From NCBI GenBank assembly GCA_026391355.1, contig JAPLDH010000072.1, positions 1 to 64,000 of the forward strand: DNA of 64,000 bases. The letters run 5' to 3'. Shown one piece after another: positions 34,952 to 43,211 of the stretch; positions within the stretch are counted from its first letter, which is position 1, and the number at the start of each line of letters is the position of its first letter. Source of the stretch: Bacteroidota bacterium (GTDB taxonomy: Bacteria; Bacteroidota; Bacteroidia; Bacteroidales; FEN-979). The translations under genes and the position numbers were made by a program. The notes under the pieces were generated by a model. The model saw only the letters and a program-made list of their open reading frames with translations, had not been told where the DNA came from and did no database searches.

Positions 34952-35332
34952 TTACTTGGGCCAGTTGTTATCAACTTCTGCATTCCCCACTTTTATCACC
35001 CTTGCAGAAATAGCAAGAGTCATCATCATGGTATCACCGCCAAAAGATTCTGAATAGCTTGTCAGGTATCCATCGGTATAATCAAGTTGCTTCATCTTTT
35101 GATCCTGGTCGATCTTGTTGAAGGTTATGTTACCGCTTTTCTTGGCATAGCTGCCCACAGCCCATTCCATTAAAGAATTATCTTCGTTGGATTCAACAAC
35201 CACGATAATGTCATGCGATTTGACTTCGGAAGTCGGTCTCCCGCTTCCATCTACTGATTGATGAAGTCCATAAGAACAGGAAACGACGTTATAGACATTG
35301 CTTCCTACGGTCAATTTTGCTTTGAAAGACAT
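34952..35332 (-). CDS. tssD: Hcp-like tube protein (TssD)
   Basis: The product is 126 residues, start MSFKAKLTVGSNVYNVVSCSYGLHQ. Key segments are VDGSGRPTSEVKSHDIIVVVE, MEWAVGSYAKKSGNITFNK and TMMMTLAISARVIKVGNAE. These are the Bacteroidota TssD features; hexameric rings stack into the inner tube. It follows tssC by 51 bases. As the first of the two Hcp genes and the better match to the usual sequence, it is the likely main tube subunit. Confidence 0.88.
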   Translation of the reverse strand: MSFKAKLTVGSNVYNVVSCSYGLHQSVDGSGRPTSEVKSHDIIVVVESNEDNSLMEWAVGSYAKKSGNITFNKIDQDQKMKQLDYTDGYLTSYSESFGGDTMMMTLAISARVIKVGNAEVDNNWPK

Positions 35333-35383
35333 AATTTTAAGGTTTAATTGTTAATTATTGAAATTAATTTGCTTTTATATTGA

Positions 35384-36772
35384 TCAGTCTTGTTCATATT
35401 TGGAATCCCAGTCATTCCCATCGTCGCCCTTCTGTCCGTCCATTTTTATCATGAAATTTTTAGCAGGGAAATAGGGTTTCATGTTTACATCAAGATAGAT
35501 CCTGTCCTTCTGCACAGGATCCTGCTCAAAGCGGTTAATGGAGAAACTCTCGATGAGTTTTCCGGGTCCGGTAATGTTGTCAAGGAAACGAACGATCTGG
35601 GACTGTATCTCCTTTTTGGTTTTGACATTAAAATTCTCAAAAGCCCTGCGGTTCAAAAAGTCCATCAATACTTTAGTGACGTAATCGAACACACGAACTA
35701 CTGAATAGGTCTGCAATCCAATGTTATCGCCACTGAAAAGCGTCTTGGCAGAGAAAGCCATTACTTTGCCATATTCATTCACCATAGGTACTAATCCTAA
35801 TTTTTCAAGGCTTGCAATCTCACTCTTTTTAAGATCGAACCGCACACCTTCCACCTCGCTGAGGCCTCCGTGTTTCTTTCCGGCTGCAACCTGCGACATC
35901 AGTGTATTGTAGATCGTCCCGGCCAGGGCTGAGGAAGGGGGAACATAAAGTTCATCATCCTCCCCGATCTCTGTGAATTTTTTCCTGCCAACCAGCCAGT
36001 TGCATGCCATCATGACATTGGAACGATAAACATCGCCACCGGTAAGATTGGCTGATTCGAACATTTCCATTGTGTCGTCGGGATTATCCAGATGTTCAAA
36101 ATCAGTGACAAGCATAACTTTATTATCATAAGCCATCTTTGCCCACTTTTCAACAACCATATTGGAGCCAAGATACCCTGGAACGACCAGCAGGCTGTAA
36201 TTGTTTCTCAGATCCAACCGGTCGAAATTGTTTAAAAGTTCTCCGGAAACAGCATCAATGAACCGTGTATCATCAAGGTCTTTAACCTGTTCGAGAGCAG
36301 CATTCATGATTGAAAAGTTCTTGATCTTTTCCTGGTTTGTATTTTTAAAGAAAAGTGAAACTGAACGGTATGATCTTTCAAGATCCCTTGTTTCATTCAC
36401 TGCTTTTGAAAGGTTATCTTTCAGGTTTTTTTCGGCAACCAGGGAGCTTTTCTCACATTGTTCGATCATATCAGAGACTTTTTCCGAAGACTGAATTATT
36501 GCCGCCCATAACTGAAGGACTTTTTTTAATTCTTCACGTTCCTTCTTTTTTGCCGATTCAGCAAGAAATATTTTTTTTCGGGCCTTCCTTTCGGGGTTCA
36601 GGTTTTGCACTCCTTCAATTGCGGCTTCCAGAAGATCGAAACCTCCTACCTGGACCATCTTGTTAATGCTGGTCTGTAACAACTCTTCCGGTTTTTCAAC
36701 CTGTTTGATGTCGGATGCAACTTTTTCTTTAAATTGTTCTATAATATTTTCTTGTCTTTCTTGTGGTTCCAT
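35384..36772 (-). CDS. tssC: T6SS contractile sheath protein TssC
   Basis: The product is 462 residues. The N-terminal 120 residues are helical and charged, as in Bacteroidota TssC. The core has DTRFIDAVSGELLNNFDRLD and NNYSLLVVPGYLGSNMVVEKWA. DVYRSNVMMACNWLVGRKKF and RVFDYVTKVLMDFLNRRAFENF follow, with a late INRFEQDPVQKDRIYLDVNM. TssC with TssB forms the outer sheath that contracts and drives the tube. It lies 54 bases after tssB. Confidence 0.92.
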   Translation of the reverse strand: MEPQERQENIIEQFKEKVASDIKQVEKPEELLQTSINKMVQVGGFDLLEAAIEGVQNLNPERKARKKIFLAESAKKKEREELKKVLQLWAAIIQSSEKVSDMIEQCEKSSLVAEKNLKDNLSKAVNETRDLERSYRSVSLFFKNTNQEKIKNFSIMNAALEQVKDLDDTRFIDAVSGELLNNFDRLDLRNNYSLLVVPGYLGSNMVVEKWAKMAYDNKVMLVTDFEHLDNPDDTMEMFESANLTGGDVYRSNVMMACNWLVGRKKFTEIGEDDELYVPPSSALAGTIYNTLMSQVAAGKKHGGLSEVEGVRFDLKKSEIASLEKLGLVPMVNEYGKVMAFSAKTLFSGDNIGLQTYSVVRVFDYVTKVLMDFLNRRAFENFNVKTKKEIQSQIVRFLDNITGPGKLIESFSINRFEQDPVQKDRIYLDVNMKPYFPAKNFMIKMDGQKGDDGNDWDSKYEQD

Positions 36773-36826
36773 TGGAATAATTTTTTAATGAAATAATAAA
36801 TCGGGAATCAAAAACCTTCAACTTTC

Positions 36827-37270
36827 TCACGCCTGCTCAATTTCCTTTATCATGGCATAGATTGAGTTCAGCAGAGCCAGCTTTGTTTCACCATTTTCAA
36901 GTGCTTTCCGCATCATTTTATTACTTTTTAATTGTTTGATCACCTTTTGCAATTGTTCTTTTTGCATGGTGAGGTTTTGCAGAAATTCACTTTGAGCCGT
37001 AATTCCTTTTATCCCAAAATCAGCAAGATTCCCGAACTTCAGCGTTTCCTGCCTGGAAACCCCTTCGCTATCCTGAAATTCAACATCGATTTTGGGTTTG
37101 AAATGCTCAAATACTTCCTCAATTTTCGTTATTCCCTGAACTATCTGAGGTTTTACAGGGGCATCTGCGGTAAGCTTCTCGATCATCAATGTCCTGTTTT
37201 GTTGGATTTCACTGATGGCTTCGCTGGCATCACCTTTTACTTCTGTACCGCCAATTCCATATGTATCCAT
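36827..37270 (-). CDS. tssB: T6SS contractile sheath protein TssB
   Basis: The product is 147 residues. FEHFKPKIDVEFQDSEG and TLKFGNLADFGIKGITAQSEFL are the conserved middle of TssB. The C-terminal helix (LQKVIKQLKSNKMMRKALEN) is the part that pairs with TssC. Length is as expected for the family. It has its own probable promoter in the 70-base spacer after tssH, so sheath genes may be expressed more strongly than the ATPase. Confidence 0.9.
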   Translation of the reverse strand: MDTYGIGGTEVKGDASEAISEIQQNRTLMIEKLTADAPVKPQIVQGITKIEEVFEHFKPKIDVEFQDSEGVSRQETLKFGNLADFGIKGITAQSEFLQNLTMQKEQLQKVIKQLKSNKMMRKALENGETKLALLNSIYAMIKEIEQA

Positions 37271-37315
37271 AAGTTTTGATTTTAAAATTAGTATGATGTA
37301 TATTCAGAATTTGTA

Positions 37316-37323
37316 CAAATATA
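37316..37323 (-). promoter_or_regulatory. -7 element TATATTTG before tssB
   Basis: On the minus strand, TATATTTG matches TAnnTTTG and lies 45 bases before the tssB ATG (37270), in the spacer behind the tssH stop. It suggests separate transcription of tssB, tssC, the hcp genes, vgrG and PAAR. Confidence 0.5.
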
Positions 37324-37340
37324 GAATAATTAAAACATAT

Positions 37341-39830
37341 TTACACAGTCTTCCATGCTATTTCACCGGATTCATCTGCAGTCAGTGTCACCACCGATCC
37401 TTTCCCGATTTCACCGGCAATGATCATCTTCGAAAGAGGCCTTCTAAGTTTTGACCGGATAATCCCGATGATTGGACGGGCGCCATATTTCGGTGTGAAA
37501 CCCGCCATCGCCAGTTTCTTCCTGGCCTCATCATCTATTTCAAGCCGGATTCCTTGCTGATTCAATGATTTTAACAGATTCTTCAAGTGAATATCGAAGA
37601 TTTTTACGATATTCTTTTCAGTGATGGGTGCAAAGGGGACGATTTCGGTCAGACGCCCAAGGAATTCAGGACGAAAATGCCTTCCCATGATTTCCATCAG
37701 GTCGTTTGAAGCAGGAATGATATCTTTGCCAAAAGAGTCGATGATGTAATCGCTTCCTATATTGGAAGTGAAAAGGACTACCGCATTGGAGAAATCTCCT
37801 TCCTTGCCAAGCCGGTCATGAAGTTTTCCTTCATCCAGGATCTGCAGAAAAATATCAAAAACAGAGGAATGAGCCTTTTCAATCTCGTCGAATAATACCA
37901 CTGAGTAAGGCTGCTGCCTGATTTTATTGACGAGAAGCCCCCCTTCCTCATACCCAACATACCCCGGAGGGGCGCCGTATAGCAATGCTGCAGAATGTTC
38001 CTCTTTAAATTCCGACATATCAAAACGGATCATGAACGACTCATCCTGAAAAAGGAATTCTGCAAGCGATTTGGCAAGTTCTGTTTTTCCTGTGCCGGTA
38101 GGGCCAAGGAAAAAGAAAGAACCGATAGGCTGGCCTGCCTTATTAAGCCCTGATCGCGACTCCAGAATGGCGTCCGCTATACTCTTTATTGCGTGATCCT
38201 GGCCAACCACCCTTTTTTTCAGAATGTCGGCCATGTTCAGCAACCTGTCGCGTTCCTGGGTCTGGACTTTACCTATTGGGATCCCAGTCTTATTCGATAC
38301 GACAGCGGCTACATCTGATTTTTCGACGGTATCTTTTTCTTTCTTTGCAATAGTCTCAAGAACCGACAACCGATTTTTAAGAATTTCTATAAGTTCACTA
38401 CTGTTTTCAATCTTAAGCGGATCCGTTTCATCCTCCGATTGACCTAAGAGTACAGGCGATAATTTATTCTGCATCTGAATATAAAACCATCGAAGTTCTT
38501 TCAGGAGGTCTGTTTCAGATAGTTCGGCCTGCTGAGACTCCAGTGCTTCCATTGCCAGTTTCAAGACGGAAAGTTCCTTTTCAGAAGTGTCTTTCATCAT
38601 CCGAACGCCGGCCATAGTGCGGTCAATCAGGTCAATGGCTGAATCGGGCAGACTTCTTTCTTTCAGGTATCTTTTCGCCAAACGGATCGATTCGCTAAGC
38701 ACCTCTTTCCCCAGTTTAATATTATGGTGGCTTTCATATACCGGTGAAACATACTCCAGCATCCGCAACGCAATATCTTCAGCAGGTTCTTCCACTTTGA
38801 TGATCTCAAACTGGCGGTTGAAAGCCTCGTCGGTTTCAATGAATTTGGTGTAATTGTCGATGGAGGTGATGCCAATGATGGTAAGCGCACCACGTGAAAG
38901 TTCCGGTTTTAAAAGGTTGGCAGCTCCTGAAGCTCCGGCTTGTTTATCCAACAGTGTGTGGATCTCATCGATGAACAGAATGGCTTTGTCAAATTGCACA
39001 ATCTCTTTAATTATGTTTTTCAGCCGGTCTTCCACTTCACCTTTATATGAAGCGCCGGCAATGAGTGCTCCGAAATCGAGTTCAAAGACCATTGCTTCCT
39101 TTAAATTGCCGGGTACATTCTGTTCAACGATGCTTTGTGTAAATCCATTGACAACAGCTGTTTTCCCAACTCCCGGATCACCGATGATCATGACATTCGG
39201 TTTCGACCTCCGGCCAAGGATCTCTGCAATCATGCGTATCTCACGGTCACGGCCGACCACCGGGTCAAGTTTTCCCTGGCGGGCAAGACTGGTTTTATCG
39301 ATGCAGAATTTCAGTAACGCATTTTGTTTTTTCTCCACTGAACCTTTTGTTTCTTCTCCCGTTCCAGGGGCCAAAACATTTTCAAGATCCGTTTTTTCAA
39401 TGAATGCATCGATGATTTCCTGTGGCTTGACCGGAAATGTTTTCAGTTGTTCATAGGTAAATCCAACTCCTGGTGTACTCAATGAAGCCAAAACACAGAT
39501 AACATCCACATCATCCTTCGACAGTTTTAAGCGGATGTTGTCGGCTTCCAGCATAACAGCCTGCACGTAAGGATCTGCCTGTGGCTGTTCACTCACTTTT
39601 CCCGTTTTTGGACAAGTTTCAATCCTGACCTCGGCCCATTCCTCCATATAATAGGTGTCTTTGCCGAGCGACTCAAGGAAGGGTCTGATTCCTACCTCTT
39701 TGTGAAGAATTGCTTTTAAAAGGTGAGCCGGTGAGAACTTTTCATTGGAGAATTCTTTGGCAAGAGATTGGGCAATGCCAATGGCCTGCTTTAATTCATC
39801 TGAATAATTTACCTGTAATAGATTACCCAT
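37341..39830 (-). CDS. tssH: T6SS AAA+ ATPase TssH (ClpV)
   Basis: The product is 829 residues with two AAA+ modules of the ClpB/ClpV kind. The N-domain (about 1-150) starts with SDELKQAIGIAQSLAKEFSN. Walker A1 is GDPGVGKTAV (near 217) with FIDEIHTLL. Walker A2 is GPTGTGKTEL (near 576) with VVLFDEIEKAHSSVFDIF. A middle coiled-coil region lies between. TssH unfolds contracted TssB/C sheath so that it can be reused. Position beside tssB separates it from general ClpB disaggregases. It lies 25 bases after the metallopeptidase-like gene. Confidence 0.92.
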   Translation of the reverse strand: MGNLLQVNYSDELKQAIGIAQSLAKEFSNEKFSPAHLLKAILHKEVGIRPFLESLGKDTYYMEEWAEVRIETCPKTGKVSEQPQADPYVQAVMLEADNIRLKLSKDDVDVICVLASLSTPGVGFTYEQLKTFPVKPQEIIDAFIEKTDLENVLAPGTGEETKGSVEKKQNALLKFCIDKTSLARQGKLDPVVGRDREIRMIAEILGRRSKPNVMIIGDPGVGKTAVVNGFTQSIVEQNVPGNLKEAMVFELDFGALIAGASYKGEVEDRLKNIIKEIVQFDKAILFIDEIHTLLDKQAGASGAANLLKPELSRGALTIIGITSIDNYTKFIETDEAFNRQFEIIKVEEPAEDIALRMLEYVSPVYESHHNIKLGKEVLSESIRLAKRYLKERSLPDSAIDLIDRTMAGVRMMKDTSEKELSVLKLAMEALESQQAELSETDLLKELRWFYIQMQNKLSPVLLGQSEDETDPLKIENSSELIEILKNRLSVLETIAKKEKDTVEKSDVAAVVSNKTGIPIGKVQTQERDRLLNMADILKKRVVGQDHAIKSIADAILESRSGLNKAGQPIGSFFFLGPTGTGKTELAKSLAEFLFQDESFMIRFDMSEFKEEHSAALLYGAPPGYVGYEEGGLLVNKIRQQPYSVVLFDEIEKAHSSVFDIFLQILDEGKLHDRLGKEGDFSNAVVLFTSNIGSDYIIDSFGKDIIPASNDLMEIMGRHFRPEFLGRLTEIVPFAPITEKNIVKIFDIHLKNLLKSLNQQGIRLEIDDEARKKLAMAGFTPKYGARPIIGIIRSKLRRPLSKMIIAGEIGKGSVVTLTADESGEIAWKTV

Positions 39831-39855
39831 TTTTTAGATTTAAAAAGATTGAAAA

Positions 39856-40692
39856 CTATTGAACTATCATCCCTCCCCAATAGAGATATGCCCCCCTTAC
39901 ATCCATGGAATATTGCTTGCCATGCACAAGGCCTGTAAAAACCTCTGCAACAAACTCCAAATAATTACTGCCTCTGACATAAAAACTAACCTGGCTGGCA
40001 AGGGCATCATCCATTACAAAATGATTAGTTATATCACCCTTTAGCAACCAAAAATTTGCCTGCGCATTAAATTCATGGAAGATATGACCGAACTCATGAA
40101 CTACAATGGCGGTCATTTTTGTGTTACGTTTTGTTGCCTGGTACTGATCTTTCCCTAACTTCCATCGCCTGAAATTAAAATGGCTCATCCGTTTATCATC
40201 GTATAACTGATCGCATAACCCACGGCCTGCAGCGGTACCAATGCCGGAAATGGGATCCTGATGAGGCAACAATTTATTGGTCAGAAACATCATTTTATTA
40301 CCGAGAAACATGAAACGAGTTCCATCATGTTGTTCCGGAAACCAGCATGCTTCGCACAAGACATTTTCACCGAAGTACACTTCAAGTATTCCCAATTGCC
40401 TGAAGATATTGTATGCATTTGGCACCCGTTGGCTGATGAGTTCTGTTGCATGCCTTATTGCTTCTAGTTTTTCATCTCTCTTGTGGTCACTACTGTCAGT
40501 AGAAATATGTATTCTGAGACCATTAAGGTTGATGAGTTGTGGTTCGTGATTTACTGGTTCTACTAACTTATTATAATTTGCAATTACCGGCATTGTTTTT
40601 CTTCTGATTATAGATATCTTTCTTCGTAATTCCCCGGAAAATGGATAATTGCTTTCATCAATGATGAAAAACAAAATTATTAATATTTTCAT
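39856..40692 (-). CDS. zinc metallopeptidase-like protein beside tssH
   Basis: The product is 278 residues, or 245 if it starts at the ATG at 40593 (MPVIANYNKLVEP). VVHEFGHIFHEF (H199-E-F-G-H203) is a zinc-protease helix, and EFVAEVFTGLVHGK (E246, E250) could give the third ligand, a gluzincin-like set reminiscent of the anthrax lethal-factor group 'EFFAEAF'. Another His, Cys and Trp-rich stretch, ENVLCEACWFPEQHDGTRF, lies at about 109-127. The N-terminus of the longer form is hydrophobic but not a convincing signal peptide. It is encoded just upstream of tssH, 25 bases away. A T6SS effector with protease activity is the most interesting reading; a chaperone-like or unrelated peptidase is possible. 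No immunity gene is recognisable. Confidence 0.6.
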   Translation of the reverse strand: MKILIILFFIIDESNYPFSGELRRKISIIRRKTMPVIANYNKLVEPVNHEPQLINLNGLRIHISTDSSDHKRDEKLEAIRHATELISQRVPNAYNIFRQLGILEVYFGENVLCEACWFPEQHDGTRFMFLGNKMMFLTNKLLPHQDPISGIGTAAGRGLCDQLYDDKRMSHFNFRRWKLGKDQYQATKRNTKMTAIVVHEFGHIFHEFNAQANFWLLKGDITNHFVMDDALASQVSFYVRGSNYLEFVAEVFTGLVHGKQYSMDVRGAYLYWGGMIVQ

Positions 40693-40844
40693 AGCAACAA
40701 TAAAAAAACGCCAAAAACGGAAAATATTTTGTATCAGAATTATTTATTGTTGGGACAAGTGGATTTCAAGGATTAAAAGACGCAATATTTATTGTTGTTA
40801 AAATTTTAGTATCTTTCCCAAATTAATCAAGAACCCTTTATCAT

Positions 40845-42128
40845 ATGTCCGTCAATCGTCGAATTTTTCTGAAAAGACTCGGAACGACCATCGGAACCGC
40901 TGCTGTCGGCAGCCTTCTGCTCCCATCAATGGCTTCCGGAAAAAATGTTTTTGAACAGGAATTCAATGCTCCTTCCCCGGATGTTTCGGAGGAGGATTTC
41001 TGGGTCTGGGTGCAGGAATCCTTTACTGTCTCCCCGAATATCATCAACCTGAACAACGGTGGAGTGAGCCCTCAGCCAAAAGTTACGCAGGATACCTTTG
41101 AGAAGTATAACCGGTTGTGCAATGAAGCCCCTTCTTATTACATGTGGAATATCCTGAACGAAGGACGAGAGGCGTTGCGGGCCGACCTGGCTTCATTCGC
41201 GGGCTGCTCGCCTGAAGAGATCGCCATAGACCGTAATACTACGGAAGCCTTGGATACCGTCATCTATGGATTGCAATTGAAACCCGGCGACGAAGTGGTG
41301 CTCACGAAACAGGATTATCCGAATGTGATCAATGCCTGGAAGATGCGGGAAAAGCGCGACGGTATTGTTTTACGGTGGATAAACCTGGAACTTCCCTCGG
41401 AAGATGAGGATGCCCTGGTCCATGCTTATACATCACAATTTTCGGATAAGACGAAAGTGGTCAACATCACCCACATCATCAATTGGATCGGCCAGATCAT
41501 TCCTGTGAAAAAAATTGCAAAAGTTGCCCATGAACACGGAATCGACGTTGTAGTAGATGGCGCTCACACCTTTGCCTTGCTCGATTTTAAGATCCCTGAC
41601 CTGGATTGCGATTACTTCGGCACAAGCCTTCATAAATGGATGTGCGCACCTTTTGGTTCAGGTCTGCTTTATGTGAAGAAGGACAAGATTAATAAAATAT
41701 ATTCCCTGTGTCCCGACAGCGATCCGCTGGGCGATAAGATCACCAAGTTTGAAGCGTTGGGAACACGCTCTTTTGCCAGCGAAATGGCCATCGGCAGCTC
41801 CCTCGACTTTCACCTTGCCATCGGTTCCAAAAGAAAAGAGAAACGGCTCAGAGCGCTGAAGGATTACTGGACGAACCGTGTAAAAAATCTTCCGGGTATC
41901 CGTATCAACACTTCCTTTAAACCCCAATATGCCTGTGTGATCGGGCTGGTTTCAGTGGAAGGGAAAAAACCGGGAGAAGTAGTGAGATACCTGTTCGATA
42001 AATATAAAATTCACACTACCGGCATCGAGTGGGAGAATATATCGGGAGTTAGGGTAACACCGAGTGTTTACACAACCTTCCGGGATCTCGATAAGCTCGT
42101 ACTAGCTTTACAAAAGCTGGTGAGCTAG
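40845..42128 (+). CDS. Tat-exported class V aminotransferase-like PLP enzyme
   Basis: The product is 427 residues. NRRIFLKRLGTTIGTAAVGS is a twin-arginine signal peptide, so folded export to the periplasm is expected. The body matches the isopenicillin-N-epimerase/NifS-like fold type I. Visible parts are NLNNGGVSPQP, RNTTEALDTVIYGLQLKPGDEVV, VVDGAHTFALLD with the PLP-binding Asp, and TSLHKWMCAPFGSGLLYV with the Schiff-base Lys. Family members are desulfurases, epimerases or lyases; the reaction here is not known. The last codons (LVS and stop) are part of an 8-bp tandem array. RidA, which destroys reactive imines made by PLP enzymes, is the next gene and may work with it. Confidence 0.82.
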   Translation: MSVNRRIFLKRLGTTIGTAAVGSLLLPSMASGKNVFEQEFNAPSPDVSEEDFWVWVQESFTVSPNIINLNNGGVSPQPKVTQDTFEKYNRLCNEAPSYYMWNILNEGREALRADLASFAGCSPEEIAIDRNTTEALDTVIYGLQLKPGDEVVLTKQDYPNVINAWKMREKRDGIVLRWINLELPSEDEDALVHAYTSQFSDKTKVVNITHIINWIGQIIPVKKIAKVAHEHGIDVVVDGAHTFALLDFKIPDLDCDYFGTSLHKWMCAPFGSGLLYVKKDKINKIYSLCPDSDPLGDKITKFEALGTRSFASEMAIGSSLDFHLAIGSKRKEKRLRALKDYWTNRVKNLPGIRINTSFKPQYACVIGLVSVEGKKPGEVVRYLFDKYKIHTTGIEWENISGVRVTPSVYTTFRDLDKLVLALQKLVS

Positions 42129-42275
42129 TGAACTTGCGAACTGGTGAACCAATGAATATGCGAATGTCAGGATTGACGAATCCGGGAATGAAATTTCGAA
42201 TACCCGAATTTCGATTTAATTCGACATTCCAAATTCAATTATTTAATTCGCATATTCTTCATCCGCATATTCGTA
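42116..42275. repeat. degenerate 8-bp tandem array from gene end into spacer
   Basis: Words in 8-base register start inside the aminotransferase gene: GCTGGTGA (42116), GCTAGTGA (42124), ACTTGCGA (42132), ACTGGTGA (42140), ACCAATGA (42148) and ATATGCGA (42156). They go on with falling similarity to about 42275. The stop codon TAG (42126-42128) is formed by the second unit. The same stretch also folds as a long imperfect palindrome: GAATATGCG (42154-42162) pairs with CGCATATTC (42249-42257), and GAATGTC with GACATTC. Confidence 0.7.
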
Positions 42276-42304
42276 ATTTTTCTGTGTTTTTAAAACCATA
42301 AACA

Positions 42305-42748
42305 ATGAAAACAACCCTTCTGTTTCTGCTGTTCAGCCTGCTCACCGCCACTCTCTCCGCCCAACAGCCGGCAAAACAGGTGATCTATACCGATAAAGCC
42401 CCCAAACCCATCGGCCCTTACAGCCAGGCAATTTTATCCGGGAATACGCTCTATGCTGCCGGACAAATCGCACTTGACCCGGAGACCGGAAAAATGGATA
42501 CCCTCAGCATTGAATCTGAGATTCAGCGTGTCCTCAAAAACCTGGGTGCAGTGCTGGATGCAGCAGGTATGACCTATGGTAATATTGTGAAAACAACCAT
42601 CTATACCACCGATCTGAAATATTTCAAGATCATCAATTCCATTTACGGTCAGTATTTCAAAGAGAACCCACCTGCAAGGGAAACCGTACAGGTGGTAGCT
42701 CTTCCCGCAAAAGCTCATGTTGAGATCTCTGCGATAGCAACAAAGTAA
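42305..42748 (+). CDS. secreted RidA/YjgF-family protein
   Basis: The product is 147 residues. A signal peptide ends near TATLSAQQPAK (cleavage after about residue 19). The RidA domain follows: APKPIGPYSQAILSGNTLYAAGQ, then NLGAVLDAAGMTYGNIVKTTIY and PARETVQVVALPAKAHVEISA with the substrate-binding Arg. RidA proteins hydrolyse enamines and imines such as 2-aminoacrylate. Export is unusual for the classic enzyme but common among Bacteroidota paralogues. It follows an exported PLP enzyme on the same strand, which is a natural source of such imines. Confidence 0.87.
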   Translation: MKTTLLFLLFSLLTATLSAQQPAKQVIYTDKAPKPIGPYSQAILSGNTLYAAGQIALDPETGKMDTLSIESEIQRVLKNLGAVLDAAGMTYGNIVKTTIYTTDLKYFKIINSIYGQYFKENPPARETVQVVALPAKAHVEISAIATK

Positions 42749-42793
42749 CCCGACATTTTTAATAATAAAAAAAGTTATCAACAACTATAATAT

Positions 42794-42827
42794 TTAGTTG
42801 ACAAACTAAGTTTTATAGTTATATTTG
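42794..42827 (+). promoter_or_regulatory. promoter with palindromic operator for the BlaI-type regulator
   Basis: A -33 TTG (42798-42800) and -7 box TATATTTG (42820-42827) are separated by exactly 19 bases. Over the -33 lies a perfect inverted repeat TTAGTT-GACA-AACTAA (42794-42809). A BlaI-like repressor binding there would block RNA polymerase, giving self-repression of the regulator and protease genes. Bases 42820-42827 lie 15 bases before the ATG at 42843. Confidence 0.65.
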
Positions 42828-42842
42828 GCAAAAAATAAATCA

Positions 42843-43211
42843 ATGAAACGTCTAACTTCAAAAGAAGAGGAGATCATGAACTTTTTCTGGGATAAAGGAG
42901 AGCTGTTTGTAAAACAGATCCTGGCCTTCTATCCTGATCCGAAACCGCATTATAACACCCTCTCCACCATTGTCAGGGGGCTGGAGGAAAAAGGGTTCCT
43001 GGGTTACAACGATTTTGGCTCCACATATCAGTATCGCCCGGTCATTTCCAGGGAAGAATACAACCGCGGGAGGATACAGAACGTAGTGAAGAAATATTTT
43101 GACAACTCATTTAAAAGGGTTGTTTCCACATTTGTGGAAGAAGAGGACATCTCTGTTGAAGAATTAAAAGAGATTATCAGGGGAATAGAAAAACGTAAAA
43201 AACAAAAATGA
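42843..43211 (+). CDS. BlaI/MecI/CopY-family repressor
   Basis: The product is 122 residues from the ATG at 42843; a TTG at 42825 overlaps the promoter and is rejected. The winged-helix domain shows MKRLTSKEEEIMNFFWDKG, then HYNTLSTIVRGLEEKGFLGY, with the recognition helix around YNTLSTIVRGLE, then GSTYQYRPVISREEY. The C-terminal helices would dimerise and carry the protease-cut site. The gene overlaps the next by 4 bases (ATGA). By family knowledge such repressors are inactivated when the BlaR-type partner senses a signal, often a beta-lactam or cell-wall stress. No beta-lactamase gene is near, so the regulon is unknown. Confidence 0.88.
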   Translation: MKRLTSKEEEIMNFFWDKGELFVKQILAFYPDPKPHYNTLSTIVRGLEEKGFLGYNDFGSTYQYRPVISREEYNRGRIQNVVKKYFDNSFKRVVSTFVEEEDISVEELKEIIRGIEKRKKQK

